DNA of 64,000 nucleotides from an uncultured Oscillospiraceae bacterium (lineage in GTDB: Bacteria; Bacillota; Clostridia; Oscillospirales; Oscillospiraceae): positions 1 through 64,000 of the forward strand of contig CAKUGQ010000005.1 of NCBI GenBank assembly GCA_934654755.1, written 5' to 3'. Below are positions 1-7,635 of this stretch, piece by piece; within the stretch, counting starts at the first letter, position 1; each line of letters starts with the position of its first letter. Below the pieces are notes generated by a model. The model saw only the letters and a program-made list of their open reading frames with translations, did no database searches and was not told the DNA's origin. The position numbers were made by a program, and so were the translations under genes.

Positions 1-14
1 GGGCCCCCTGCTGG

Positions 15-25
15 TAAGACAGTAA
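15..25 (+). repeat. Left terminal inverted repeat (candidate)
   Basis: TAAGACAGTAA, inverted copy at 5006-5016. Extending outward the match is 14 of 16 bases (G-C-x-G-x-TAAGACAGTAA). Confidence 0.45.
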
Positions 26-38
26 AATCAAATTTCTT

Positions 39-70
39 GGAACAGGCATGATTTCGGTCATGCCTGTTCC
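39..70 (-). terminator. Hairpin at the end of the recombinase gene
   Basis: Perfect 13-bp stem (GGAACAGGCATGA / TCATGCCTGTTCC) around a TTTCGG loop. It overlaps the last codons and stop of the recombinase gene. On the minus strand it is followed by AAGAAATTTGATTTT, so it may act as its terminator, or as a folded element end. Confidence 0.6.
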
Positions 71-1794
71 GCTTTTAGCAGCTCATCCACGGGAATGTAG
101 CCCACAAGGTCGTACTCGATATGTACCTTCTGCCTGCGCTTGCCGCTGGACTTGTCAGGTGCATCCACATAGACCGCCTTGACAAGCTCTCTGAGGGCAT
201 AGGGGGTCAGCTCCGTGAGGGTGCTGTTCCTCTTTACCCGCTGAACAAACTGCTCTATATTCTCTGCCTGTTGTTCCTGTTCATGGATTTGCTGTTGCAG
301 ATCTTTGACCTCGGCTTTGAGGTCTTTCTGTTCCTCGGTGTAGTTCTTGCTCATCATGGCGAAGCGTTCATCGTCCAGCCGTCCCGCTACATTGTCCTCG
401 TAAATGCGGATGAAAAGACGGTCAAGCTCTCCGATTCGCTTCTCAGCCTGTGCCAGCCGTTTTCGATACAGTCGCAGCGATTCCTCGCTCTGTATACAGA
501 GCTTTTGCTCCATCTCGGAACGGAAATAAGCCTCATAGCGAGTGACTACCGATACGACCTCCTGAAAGTGCTTCCAGACGATCTGTTCCAGCACAACGGC
601 ACGGATATAATGTCCGCTGCACCTGTCCTTGTTGGTACGATGGGTGGAGCAGATGAAGAAGTCCTGCCGCTTTTCAAAATAGCTGGTGGTGGAGTAGTAG
701 AGCTTCTGCTTGCAGTCGTTGCAGAACACCAGACCGGAGAACATATTGCTCTTTCCCGTTGCCGTTCTGCGGTGCCGCTGCTGCCTGATCTCCTGCACCT
801 TATCAAAGACTTCCAGAGAGATGATTGCCGGGTGGGTGTTATAGAAAATCTTGCGATTCTCCATTGGATTTTCCCGCTGCTTCTTATCCCAGATGGAGTT
901 GGTGTAGGTCTTGAAATTGACCGTGCAGCCTGTGTACTCCATGTATTCGAGGATGTAAGCAACGGTGCTTTCGTGCCAGCGATACTCGTTCTCCGGGGTC
1001 TGATGCGGTGTTTTTCTGCCCTCCCGCTGTTTGTAGGCGGTGGGATTCAGCACCTTCTCCTTTTCCAGCAGAGCCGCGATCTGGCTCGGTCCTTTTCCCT
1101 CCATGCAGAGTGCAAAGATCCGCTTCACGACCTGTGCCGCTTCCTCGTCAATCACCCATTTCTTAGGATCGTCAGAGTCACGCTTATAGCCGTAGGGAAC
1201 GTTGGTGGTCAAGCGCTCTCCACGCTCCCCCTTTGCCTTGTTGACGGCACGGATTTTGCGGCTGGTATCCTTGGAATACCACTCATTGAACCAGTTCTTG
1301 ATGCCTGCCATGTCGCTGTCGGTGCTGTTGGGGTCAATGGTGTCGAAGTGGTCGTTGATGGCAATATACCGCACGCCGTACTGAGGAAACGTGTAGTTGA
1401 TATAAAGCCCTGTCAGCGAAGAATTACGACCGAGTCTTGAAAGGTCTTTCGTAATCACCACTTCCACATGACCGGCTTCAATTTCCGCAAGCATCTTCTG
1501 AAAACCGGGGCGGTTGGAAAAATCCACGCCGCTGTACCCGTCATCAATGAAGAACATCGGGTTCGGAAAGTGCCGAGATTTTGCATACTCCATTAACATG
1601 ATCTGCTGATGCTGGATGGAGTTCGACGGGTCATCCTTGTCGCCTTTTTCTTTGGTGTCCTCCACGGACAGTCTGCAATAAAGCGCTGTGATTTTGTCGG
1701 TTGCCCTTAACATATTGTTGTCCTCCTTCGGTGGGGCAACTGTCTGAACAGGATTGGATTCTTGGTTTATATCAAGAGAAACGTCGTTACTCAT
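58..1794 (-). CDS. Large serine recombinase (TnpX-type site-specific recombinase)
   Basis: This 578-residue protein should excise and insert the element by serine-mediated strand exchange. The N-terminal resolvase domain carries YCRLS with the nucleophile near Ser43 and the active-site stretch KDLSRLGRN near 116-124. A recombinase domain follows (about 200-310). A zinc ribbon has CNDC and a later Cys pair (about 365-400), then a long charged coiled coil (about 445-530). Length and order match the TnpX/TndX family. The open frame extends ten codons further upstream, but MSNDVS at 1794 is preferred because it overlaps the upstream gene's stop by only a few bases. No frameshift or missing catalytic residue is seen. 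Confidence 0.93.
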   Translation of the reverse strand: MSNDVSLDINQESNPVQTVAPPKEDNNMLRATDKITALYCRLSVEDTKEKGDKDDPSNSIQHQQIMLMEYAKSRHFPNPMFFIDDGYSGVDFSNRPGFQKMLAEIEAGHVEVVITKDLSRLGRNSSLTGLYINYTFPQYGVRYIAINDHFDTIDPNSTDSDMAGIKNWFNEWYSKDTSRKIRAVNKAKGERGERLTTNVPYGYKRDSDDPKKWVIDEEAAQVVKRIFALCMEGKGPSQIAALLEKEKVLNPTAYKQREGRKTPHQTPENEYRWHESTVAYILEYMEYTGCTVNFKTYTNSIWDKKQRENPMENRKIFYNTHPAIISLEVFDKVQEIRQQRHRRTATGKSNMFSGLVFCNDCKQKLYYSTTSYFEKRQDFFICSTHRTNKDRCSGHYIRAVVLEQIVWKHFQEVVSVVTRYEAYFRSEMEQKLCIQSEESLRLYRKRLAQAEKRIGELDRLFIRIYEDNVAGRLDDERFAMMSKNYTEEQKDLKAEVKDLQQQIHEQEQQAENIEQFVQRVKRNSTLTELTPYALRELVKAVYVDAPDKSSGKRRQKVHIEYDLVGYIPVDELLKAEQA

Positions 1795-2182
1795 CGGCGT
1801 CCTCCGTGATACCGTTTTTATCATCGGCGGCGTTCTGTTCCATGATGCGTCTGAGCTTCCTGTCGAGGGTTTCCGTACCCTCGTAGCTGCCGGTTACGGT
1901 GTATTCCGTGCCGCCGTGTTCCTCCACGATTTTGACGTCGGGCAGCCAAAAGGCGGACGGATTTTTCACCACGATGTTGCCCTTTTCATCGAAAGAAAAC
2001 TCTCTCCTTGGGGCATCGTCGGGGCGTGGCTTGACCTTGGCATACGGGTCAGGATTGGAGAAATGAAACGAGCGGATTTCACCGTCCTCCTCGCCGTTAT
2101 CAAAATCATCATCGGCAAAAATCTCATCCAGTTCCTCGTCGGTCAGTTCGATGATCTCATTGCCATTTTCTTTTGGATTCAC
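1787..2182 (-). CDS. TnpW-like small transposon protein
   Basis: A 131-residue acidic protein encoded immediately upstream of the recombinase and overlapping it by 8 bp, so translation is probably coupled. The start is a GTG preceded by AGGAGG. The N-terminal third is rich in Asp/Glu (runs such as LTDEELDEIFADDDFD). The C-terminal 40 residues (TEYTVTGSYEGTETLD then RKLRRIMEQ) resemble the short TnpW proteins that accompany large resolvases in clostridial transposons. That family assignment is from pattern memory and not certain. No catalytic motif or membrane segment is visible. A role as recombinase accessory or directionality factor is inference from position. Confidence 0.6.
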   Translation of the reverse strand: MNPKENGNEIIELTDEELDEIFADDDFDNGEEDGEIRSFHFSNPDPYAKVKPRPDDAPRREFSFDEKGNIVVKNPSAFWLPDVKIVEEHGGTEYTVTGSYEGTETLDRKLRRIMEQNAADDKNGITEDADE

Positions 2183-2706
2183 TTCGTCAAGCCTCCTTTG
2201 CTTCGGTTCATTTCATTCAAAATTATAGTCGGAATAGCAAAACGGACGAACGCCGTCAATGGTCAAGATGAACGGCTGCGCCGCCATTGACTTCCGTCCG
2301 TCCGTTTCGCTTTTGGGCAGACAAGGCGGCGGTTGCCGCCGATTTCCATTTGGGAAATGGCGCTTGCTAACATGGGAAACGGAGAATAGCAAGCACAGCA
2401 AGTGTAGCTACACTTGCGAAAACCGGCGTGGTACGACCGGGATTTCCTTGCAGAATAGCAAGCAAATCCGGTGAGTACCCACACCGGAGCTTGCCATTCT
2501 GGCAAGCAATGCACGGCGGTACCCACTTCTCATTACCTGCCAACTGCGAAACGCACTTGGCAAGCAATGCTCGTGTTTATACACCCGTGCAATCTTGTTG
2601 GGGAAATGCCCCAAACCCCTGAGCGATTTCAGAGAAATCGGTTGCGCTCCTGCGGAGCTGAACAGCGAAACTGTCAAAGTTTCGTTCATACGTTCTCTCT
2701 CTCGTT
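2183..2706. other. Noncoding block dense in stem-loops (possible transfer-origin remnant)
   Basis: About 520 bases with no convincing gene. Direct inspection finds many palindromes: CCATTT-GGG-AAATGG (2346-2360), a perfect 20-bp palindrome GCAAGTGTAGCTACACTTGC (2398-2417), CCGGTG/CACCGG arms (2468-2487), GCTTGCC/GGCAAGC (2489-2507), TTGGGG/CCCCAA (2598-2614), CGATTTC/GAAATCG (2624-2640), GCTCC/GGAGC (2646-2658) and CGAAACT/AGTTTCG (2666-2684). GCAAGCAATGC occurs twice. Such blocks flank relaxase genes in clostridial integrative elements, so this could be an oriT-like or single-strand-folding region left after loss of a relaxase. That function is inference. Confidence 0.5.
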
Positions 2707-3111
2707 TTACAGAATTCTCATAAATCCACAGCAGCCGATCTCTGACATTTCACAGAAACCCATAGACCTGTAAAAAGCAATGGTTTTCGGTGTATTATCC
2801 GTTGCCAGCTCAATTTGACGTACACAGCTGTACCTATCCATGATAGCTTGCAGAAGTGCGGAGCCGATGCCTTTCCGCTGATGCTCCGGCAACACCAAAA
2901 TATCTTGAACAAACACGACGGTATGCCCATCGCCTACAGTGCGAATAACGCCACAAAGCTGATCGCCCTCGTAAGCTGCAAGAATCAGCATTGAGTTTTC
3001 AAAGCCTTTTCGCAGCACCTCTGGATGATCGGTGTAGGCCGTCCAACCTACGCTTTGATACAGCCGCAGAATTTCGGTTTCATCGTATATGCTGTATTCT
3101 CTGATTTCCAT
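2707..3111 (-). CDS. GNAT family N-acetyltransferase
   Basis: A 134-residue acetyltransferase of the GCN5-related fold. The acetyl-CoA loop is visible as LPEHQRKGIGSALLQ (about residues 75-89), preceded by the beta strand VFVQDILV. The C-terminal IAFYRSMGF motif is typical of the family. The start has GGAGGG seven bases upstream. The substrate cannot be predicted. It is one of two GNATs carried as cargo beside the recombinase, with lower GC than the chromosomal operons to the right. It is followed by the stem-loop block and has its own upstream gap of about 150 bases, so it may have its own promoter. Confidence 0.9.
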   Translation of the reverse strand: MEIREYSIYDETEILRLYQSVGWTAYTDHPEVLRKGFENSMLILAAYEGDQLCGVIRTVGDGHTVVFVQDILVLPEHQRKGIGSALLQAIMDRYSCVRQIELATDNTPKTIAFYRSMGFCEMSEIGCCGFMRIL

Positions 3112-3265
3112 ATAAGTAACCCTCCATCTAAAGTATTGTGTCGGTGTGTTACTTATTCCAGCGTAATCTCATACTTTACCTCTCTATACTTAAGCCATAG
3201 TATAGTCGTCTGTTTTGAAAATCCAGTCTTTATTCATTTCGTTACATACATATTTTGCATATCAA

Positions 3266-3835
3266 TCAAAGTCCAAATGTTTTAGGCGGCAAGTCAATAC
3301 CGAGCATTTTTCCGAAAGCCAATGCCCATCGAACAAAATTATAAGATACCGAAGTTACAATACTTCCGGATTGGATATATCCCTCCGGAATTGGATTTTC
3401 AAGACTTGCATCCCAACCTATCATCAAGGCGAGATCATCTGTTGTATAGCCCTCCTCGAATAAGTCCTCCGGATTGACACCTGCCATAAATGGCTTGCCC
3501 TCCAATAGTCCGGCTTTCAATAAAAGCAACGGGGCAATAGAGATTGCGCCAATGGGCATACCCTCGAATTTTTTGATGAAGTCCAAAATTGCATTGTCCT
3601 CAATAGCTTCACGAATATCTATCGCACCGGGCAGAAGCAGGCTGTCGTATTCATTCAGATTTAACTCATCAATACTCTTTTCGGGGATAACGGTCAAGCC
3701 ATCCTCGCTTCGTATCCGAGACAGTGTTTTGGCAAAAATGGTAATGGGCTTCTCTGCCATTGCCAGCATTTCCAATGCTGGTGCAATTTCAAAATTGCAG
3801 AATTGGTCATAGATCAAAATGGCTGTCTTTTTCAT
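3266..3835 (-). CDS. DJ-1/PfpI family protein
   Basis: A 189-residue protein of the DJ-1/PfpI (class I glutamine amidotransferase-like) fold. The start MKKTAILIYDQFCNFEI matches the usual first beta strand and the conserved acidic residue region, and DSLLLPGA (about 66-73) matches the second. The usual nucleophile-elbow Cys is not obvious: the equivalent region reads IGAISIAPLLLLKAG, with Ile-Ala where many relatives have Cys-Ala or Cys-Gly. The enzyme may therefore be inactive as a protease or glyoxalase, or belong to a noncatalytic branch. It sits one base from the next gene (GNAT, 3836-4330), so the two are probably cotranscribed. Confidence 0.82.
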   Translation of the reverse strand: MKKTAILIYDQFCNFEIAPALEMLAMAEKPITIFAKTLSRIRSEDGLTVIPEKSIDELNLNEYDSLLLPGAIDIREAIEDNAILDFIKKFEGMPIGAISIAPLLLLKAGLLEGKPFMAGVNPEDLFEEGYTTDDLALMIGWDASLENPIPEGYIQSGSIVTSVSYNFVRWALAFGKMLGIDLPPKTFGL

Positions 3836-4330
3836 TCAACATACCTCCAACTCATATAAAGCCATAGAGCTTCCATTGGGATAATCAATAATATCTACGA
3901 TTTTATAGCCAGATTTCAGATAAATCTTTCGGACCACCTTTTCATCCAGTCTGGTGTCCAGACGTAGATAACGGATACCTCGCTTGCGGCATTCTGCCTG
4001 AATTGCTTCTGTAACCAGTTTCGTCATACCCATTCCGGCAAATTTGCGCCGCACACAGAATTTGTGGAGATAGGCAGCTTCATACTTAGGTGCATCGGGC
4101 CAATAGTCAGAATCTGCCCATTGGAGAATGAAAGCACAGACAATTTCTCCGTCAAGCATTCCAATGCAGAAATTCTCCGGTTGGGCATCGGGTGTGATAA
4201 GTTCCTCTTTCGTAAGCCATTCGTTAGGCCATACTCGGTATCCTTGATCCCGCCCCCAAGCGGCAACCTCACGCATTATAGAAATAGCATCCTCAACTTT
4301 GCCAAAATAAAGTTCCAAGTCGTTGTCCAT
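3836..4330 (-). CDS. GNAT family N-acetyltransferase
   Basis: A 164-residue acetyltransferase. Acetyl-CoA binding is indicated by VRRKFAGMGMTKLVTEA (about 94-110) and the C-terminal KIYLKSGYKIVDI, which is the family's alpha4/beta7 signature. ATG at 4330 is chosen over an upstream GTG because an AGGA-type site fits it better and it follows the DUF1413 stop by two bases. Upstream is the DUF1413-like gene and downstream the PfpI-like gene, forming a three-gene cargo operon. The acceptor substrate is unknown. Confidence 0.9.
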   Translation of the reverse strand: MDNDLELYFGKVEDAISIMREVAAWGRDQGYRVWPNEWLTKEELITPDAQPENFCIGMLDGEIVCAFILQWADSDYWPDAPKYEAAYLHKFCVRRKFAGMGMTKLVTEAIQAECRKRGIRYLRLDTRLDEKVVRKIYLKSGYKIVDIIDYPNGSSMALYELEVC

Positions 4331-4332
4331 GT

Positions 4333-4584
4333 TCACTTCTTCCTGTAAATCTGCTGATTTTGAAGTGTCTTGCCGTTCGGTTCATATTTGTCTTTTGCTT
4401 CACCTGTCACATAGGCGAAGAACAGAAACCCGAGCTTCGTGCGAAACCCTTTTGGAATGCGACTCCACTCGACGCCACGGAACAAGTCTTTTACTCGAAA
4501 GTTCTCGCCCGATTGGACAATAGTATCGGCATAGAGACAAGCTGCATCGAATAGTTCATTCAAAGAAGTATCCTTAGTCACCAT
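4333..4584 (-). CDS. DUF1413-like small protein
   Basis: An 83-residue protein. The central stretch FRVKDLFRGVEWSRIPKG followed by RTKLGFLFFAYV matches the pattern I associate with DUF1413 (short clostridial proteins with a conserved VKDLF-G-EW-RIP core). The function is not known. The upstream in-frame ATG at 4599 is rejected because GGAGG lies between it and the ATG at 4584. It is the first gene of the cargo operon, with a consensus promoter at 4627-4655, and its stop precedes the GNAT start by two bases. Confidence 0.75.
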   Translation of the reverse strand: MVTKDTSLNELFDAACLYADTIVQSGENFRVKDLFRGVEWSRIPKGFRTKLGFLFFAYVTGEAKDKYEPNGKTLQNQQIYRKK

Positions 4585-4626
4585 AATTCTTACCTCCATT
4601 TGCTCGTAAGCTACTTGCTATATGCT

Positions 4627-4655
4627 ATTATAGTATATGGAGGCGCTTTGTTCAA
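4627..4655 (-). promoter_or_regulatory. Sigma-A promoter of the cargo operon
   Basis: On the minus strand TTGAAC (4650-4655), a 17-base spacer, TATAAT (4627-4632). It lies about 45 bases upstream of the DUF1413-like start. Confidence 0.75.
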
Positions 4656-4916
4656 TACTTTTTCGCAAATGTCCAAAAAGAAGTTATAAAAACTTCCGTC
4701 AAAATCAGTTGTGCTGATTTCCGTGAACGTCTTTGCTACATAGCAAACAAACTTCACCCAATAGCGCTTCTCAAATCCGTGATGCCGATATACTGGATAG
4801 TGGCAGTTGTAACGCTTTCAAGCCCATTTACACGAATAGATAAAGTCAGATATGCCCATCTTTGAACAAAGCATCACAGGGCAATAAACAGGCGATTTTC
4901 GCCCCCTTAAACGCAC

Positions 4917-4960
4917 AAAACAGGCAGCACCCAACCGAAGTTGAGTGCCGCCTGTTTTGT
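4917..4960. terminator. Bidirectional-looking terminator
   Basis: AAAACAGGCaGCACcC and GaGTGCcGCCTGTTTT form a long stem with loop AACCGAAGTT, with A-run before and T-rich tract after. It can stop transcription arriving from either side, between the element and the 5048 operon. Confidence 0.75.
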
Positions 4961-5005
4961 TGTCCAATCCTGCTTGGCAGATGCCGATTTTGTAGTTTTC
5001 TCAAA

Positions 5006-5016
5006 TTACTGTCTTA
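5006..5016 (-). repeat. Right terminal inverted repeat (candidate)
   Basis: TTACTGTCTTA, the inverse of TAAGACAGTAA at 15-25. Confidence 0.45.
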
Positions 5017-5047
5017 TCGGCACACGCCATACAGGCTCCCGTTTTGC

Positions 5048-5326
5048 TTATTTTTCCTGTAGCTCAAGCTTGCGGTTACGGAACCAGAGGCAGATGTCCG
5101 TCGTAACCATGATGGCGTTCGGAATGTAAAAATAAAATGCCAGATTGAAGTTGTGTGAGAGAATTTTGCCGATGATGCCGCACACATATCCCAGAAGGAT
5201 GAAGAAGCTGAAAAGCACGCTCTTTCCCTTCGTGGAGCGGCTGCGGCAGGAGCGGATGATCGACAGCGGCCAGGAGATGCCGAAGCTTACGATCATAACG
5301 GTTTCCAGAATTTCTGCCCATTCCAT
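5048..5326 (-). CDS. PQ-loop/SemiSWEET-like small membrane protein
   Basis: A 92-residue protein with three predicted membrane segments: VMIVSFGISWPLSII (about 9-23), VLFSFFILLGYVCGIIGKIL (about 37-56) and AFYFYIPNAIMVTTDICLW (about 63-81). The pattern Pro, basic loop (RSCRSRSTKGKS), then a glycine-rich second helix resembles half-transporter PQ-loop/SemiSWEET proteins, which act as dimers. The transported solute is unknown. ATG at 5326 is chosen because it begins one base after the flavoprotein stop. It is the last gene of the Hdr-Flx-fumarate-reductase operon, so a link to import of an organic acid or to electron transfer is possible but unproven. Confidence 0.7.
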   Translation of the reverse strand: MEWAEILETVMIVSFGISWPLSIIRSCRSRSTKGKSVLFSFFILLGYVCGIIGKILSHNFNLAFYFYIPNAIMVTTDICLWFRNRKLELQEK

Positions 5327-5327
5327 A

Positions 5328-6935
5328 TTACATTTCGTCCTTTCTTCTTGTATAATCCGGCAGCAGACGCGGTGAGGGCATATCGTCCTCGATACCCGCC
5401 GCACGGCGCGCGTTTTCAAAAGCGACCAGATGTGCCAGAGACAGCGTGCCGCAGGAAACGGCCTTCGCTTTTGCGGCGGCATTTTTACCTGCACTGCGGC
5501 CAAAAACAATGATGTCAAGCAGGCTGTTGCCCATCAGGCGGTTGCGCCCATGGATGCCGCCGACGACCTCGCCGGCGGCAAACAGGTTTTCTACGTCTGT
5601 CTGTCCGTCCGGTGTAATGTGCACGCCGCCGTTCTGGTAGTGCAGTGTTGGATAGACGAGAATCGGTTCGATGCGCAGATCGATGCCATGTTTGCCGAAC
5701 ATTCGCAGCATAGCGGGGATGCGTCTTTCAATCGTTCCCGCGCCGTGGCGCAGATCGATCATAGGCGTATCGAGCCACACGGCGTCACCAAGCGGTGTTT
5801 TCACACCCTTGCCGCGTTCGGAGCATTCACGAATAATGCCTGCGGCGGCAACATCCCGCGTTTCCAGCGGATTGATGAAGGCTTCACCTTCGGCGTTGAT
5901 GAGCATTGCGCCAACGGAGCGCACCTTTTCCGTTACCAGTGCGCCGTAGATCTGCGCGGGGAAGGCGGCACCGGTGGGATGGTATTGCAGCGTGTCCGCG
6001 TAGAGCAGGCCTGCGCCCGCACGGTAGGCCAGCACGAGTCCGTCCGCCGTCGCGCCGTAGTGATTGGAGGTCGGGAAGCCCTGATAATGCAGGCGACCGG
6101 CGCCGCCCGTGGCGAGAATGACGGTTTTTGCCCGTGCAACAAGCAGCTCCTGCGTTTCCATGTTCAGCAGGACCGCGCCGGTGCAGCGACCGTGCTCGTC
6201 TGTCAGAAGCTCAACGGCGGAGGTGAAATCGACGACCTCGATGCTGCGGCCGAGTACTTCATCGCGCAGCGTGCGCATAATCTCCGCGCCGGAGTAATCC
6301 TTCGCCGCGTGCATCCGCTTGCGCGAGGTGCCGCCTCCGTGGGTGGTAATCATTGTACCGTCCGGCGCCTTGTCGAATTCTACGCCTAACTCGCTGAGCC
6401 AGCCGATCGCCTCGGGTGCTTCCGTGACAAGCTTATAGAGCAGATCCTTCTGCGCGGCGAAATGGCCGCCGCCGTAGGCGTCGAGGAAGTGCTGCGCAGG
6501 GGAATCGTTCGGCTTATCGGCGGCCTGAATGCCGCCCTCGGCCATCATTGTGTTTGCGTCGCCGACGCGCAGCTTTGTTACAAGCAGCACTCTTGCGCCG
6601 GCGTTATCCGCTTCGATGGCGGCCGAGCAGCCGGCGCCGCCGCCGCCGAGAATCAGGACGTCGCAGTCATAATCGGGTTTTGACAGAGTAACCGCGCGGT
6701 CAAACAGGCGAGAGCGTCCTTCCAGCAGCGCTGCCAGCTCCAGCGGTACCTTACCGCCGCGGTTTGCACCGATGCGGAGTGTTGTGAATTGTTCCTCACG
6801 GTAGTCCGGATGGAAGCCGTGCAGGAGCGTCTGCTTTTCCTCGGCGCTCAGGCGGCGCGGGTCAAGCCGGAGGTTTTCCGCGCGTGCGGCCTCGACCTTG
6901 CGGAGCGAGGCAAGGAGATTGGGATCCTGATACAT
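5328..6935 (-). CDS. Fumarate reductase/succinate dehydrogenase-type flavoprotein subunit
   Basis: A 535-residue FAD subunit of the SdhA/FrdA/NadB family. The dinucleotide site is VLILGGGGAGCSAAIEA (about 92-108). Catalytic-domain signatures follow: RMHAAKDYSGAEI, QYHPTG, ETRD with the proton-donor Arg region, TLHYQNGGV with the substrate His, and HGRNRLMGNSLLDIIVFGR near the C terminus. The active site therefore looks complete for fumarate or a related enoate. ATG at 6935 has GGAGG upstream; the longer frame has no support. The partner is the iron-sulfur protein just upstream. Without a membrane anchor the pair should be cytosolic, as in thiol:fumarate reductase (TfrA) or soluble NADH-linked fumarate reductases. 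Confidence 0.88.
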   Translation of the reverse strand: MYQDPNLLASLRKVEAARAENLRLDPRRLSAEEKQTLLHGFHPDYREEQFTTLRIGANRGGKVPLELAALLEGRSRLFDRAVTLSKPDYDCDVLILGGGGAGCSAAIEADNAGARVLLVTKLRVGDANTMMAEGGIQAADKPNDSPAQHFLDAYGGGHFAAQKDLLYKLVTEAPEAIGWLSELGVEFDKAPDGTMITTHGGGTSRKRMHAAKDYSGAEIMRTLRDEVLGRSIEVVDFTSAVELLTDEHGRCTGAVLLNMETQELLVARAKTVILATGGAGRLHYQGFPTSNHYGATADGLVLAYRAGAGLLYADTLQYHPTGAAFPAQIYGALVTEKVRSVGAMLINAEGEAFINPLETRDVAAAGIIRECSERGKGVKTPLGDAVWLDTPMIDLRHGAGTIERRIPAMLRMFGKHGIDLRIEPILVYPTLHYQNGGVHITPDGQTDVENLFAAGEVVGGIHGRNRLMGNSLLDIIVFGRSAGKNAAAKAKAVSCGTLSLAHLVAFENARRAAGIEDDMPSPRLLPDYTRRKDEM

Positions 6936-6948
6936 TTTCCGGTCCTCC

Positions 6949-7623
6949 CTATGCTTCAATATCGCGATGGTTGTAAAGCTCCTGCATTTGTGAAAGCGGC
7001 TTTTGCAGCAGCGCTTCCAAGAGCGGCTCAAACTTGCCCTCGCGGATTTCCTCAATCCGTGCGTCAAGATGGTCGCAGTGCGGAGCAAGATAGCGTCCGT
7101 TGATGCGGCGCGCGAGCATTGCCACCTGCGGGTGAGAGATCCCGGCCGGGCAGCGGCTGGAGCATACGCCGCACATCACGCAGTCGAAGGATTCCTCGGC
7201 GCACTTTTCAAATTCGCCGCGCTGTGCGTAGGCGATGTACTGCATGACATTCAGCCCCTGTGTGCAGGCTTTGGTACAGGCGTTGCAGCCGACGCAGGAA
7301 TAGATTTCCGGGTAAAGCTGCATCATGACCGCCTGACCGGGGGTGAGCTTTTCCAGATCATAGGCCGCCTTGACGAGCGGGAAGAAGGGTAACGTGGCGA
7401 CATACATCCCGTCTTCGACCTTTGTTGAGCAGGCAAGGCAGGCTTTCAGCTCACGGTCGCCGCGGATACGGTAGATCGTGGCGCAGGCGCCGCAGAAGCC
7501 GTTGCGGCAGCCGCAGCCGCGCACAAGCCGATAGCCGGAGTATTCCATGGCTTCCATGATCGTCAGGCTCTCCGGCACTTCATATTTTTTCCCGAACAGG
7601 AAAACCGTTACAAGCTGTTCCAT
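6949..7623 (-). CDS. Fumarate reductase-type iron-sulfur subunit (TfrB N-terminal part/SdhB-like)
   Basis: A 224-residue iron-sulfur protein. The N-terminal plant-type [2Fe-2S] domain has CGCRNGFCGAC and a later Cys near residue 62. Two cluster motifs follow: CVGCNACTKAC (about 110-120) and CVMCGVCSSRCP (about 148-159). Ordinary SdhB has one [2Fe-2S], one [4Fe-4S] and one [3Fe-4S]; here the last motif has all four cysteines, as in TfrB and HdrC-like proteins. It lacks the C-terminal CCG (HdrB) domain of methanogen TfrB, but a separate HdrB is encoded in the same operon. Start has AAAGGAG upstream. It should pass electrons between the Hdr/Flx complex and the flavoprotein. Confidence 0.85.
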   Translation of the reverse strand: MEQLVTVFLFGKKYEVPESLTIMEAMEYSGYRLVRGCGCRNGFCGACATIYRIRGDRELKACLACSTKVEDGMYVATLPFFPLVKAAYDLEKLTPGQAVMMQLYPEIYSCVGCNACTKACTQGLNVMQYIAYAQRGEFEKCAEESFDCVMCGVCSSRCPAGISHPQVAMLARRINGRYLAPHCDHLDARIEEIREGKFEPLLEALLQKPLSQMQELYNHRDIEA

Positions 7624-7635
7624 AAGCGTTCTCCT

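Larger units (their letters stand above)
11..5020. mobile_element. Putative serine-recombinase mobile element with four cargo genes
   Basis: A large serine recombinase lies at the left edge, followed by a TnpW-like protein, a stem-loop-rich noncoding block and four small genes with lower GC and clostridial cargo character. Imperfect inverted repeats sharing TAAGACAGTAA sit at 15-25 and, inverted, at 5006-5016, just before the chromosomal operon that ends at 5048. Elements of the Tn4451 class carry short terminal repeats and a large resolvase at one end, which fits. The boundaries are inference: only ten bases of left flank are visible and the empty site is not known. No relaxase or conjugation gene is present, so it would be a minimal or mobilizable element. 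Confidence 0.5.
4585..5047. other. Gap between cargo operon and chromosomal operon
   Basis: No gene is seen. The stretch holds the cargo promoter (4627-4655), AT-rich sequence with short Rho-independent-like hairpins, a strong terminator (4917-4960), and the right inverted repeat (5006-5016). The likely junction between element and chromosome lies here. Confidence 0.6.
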
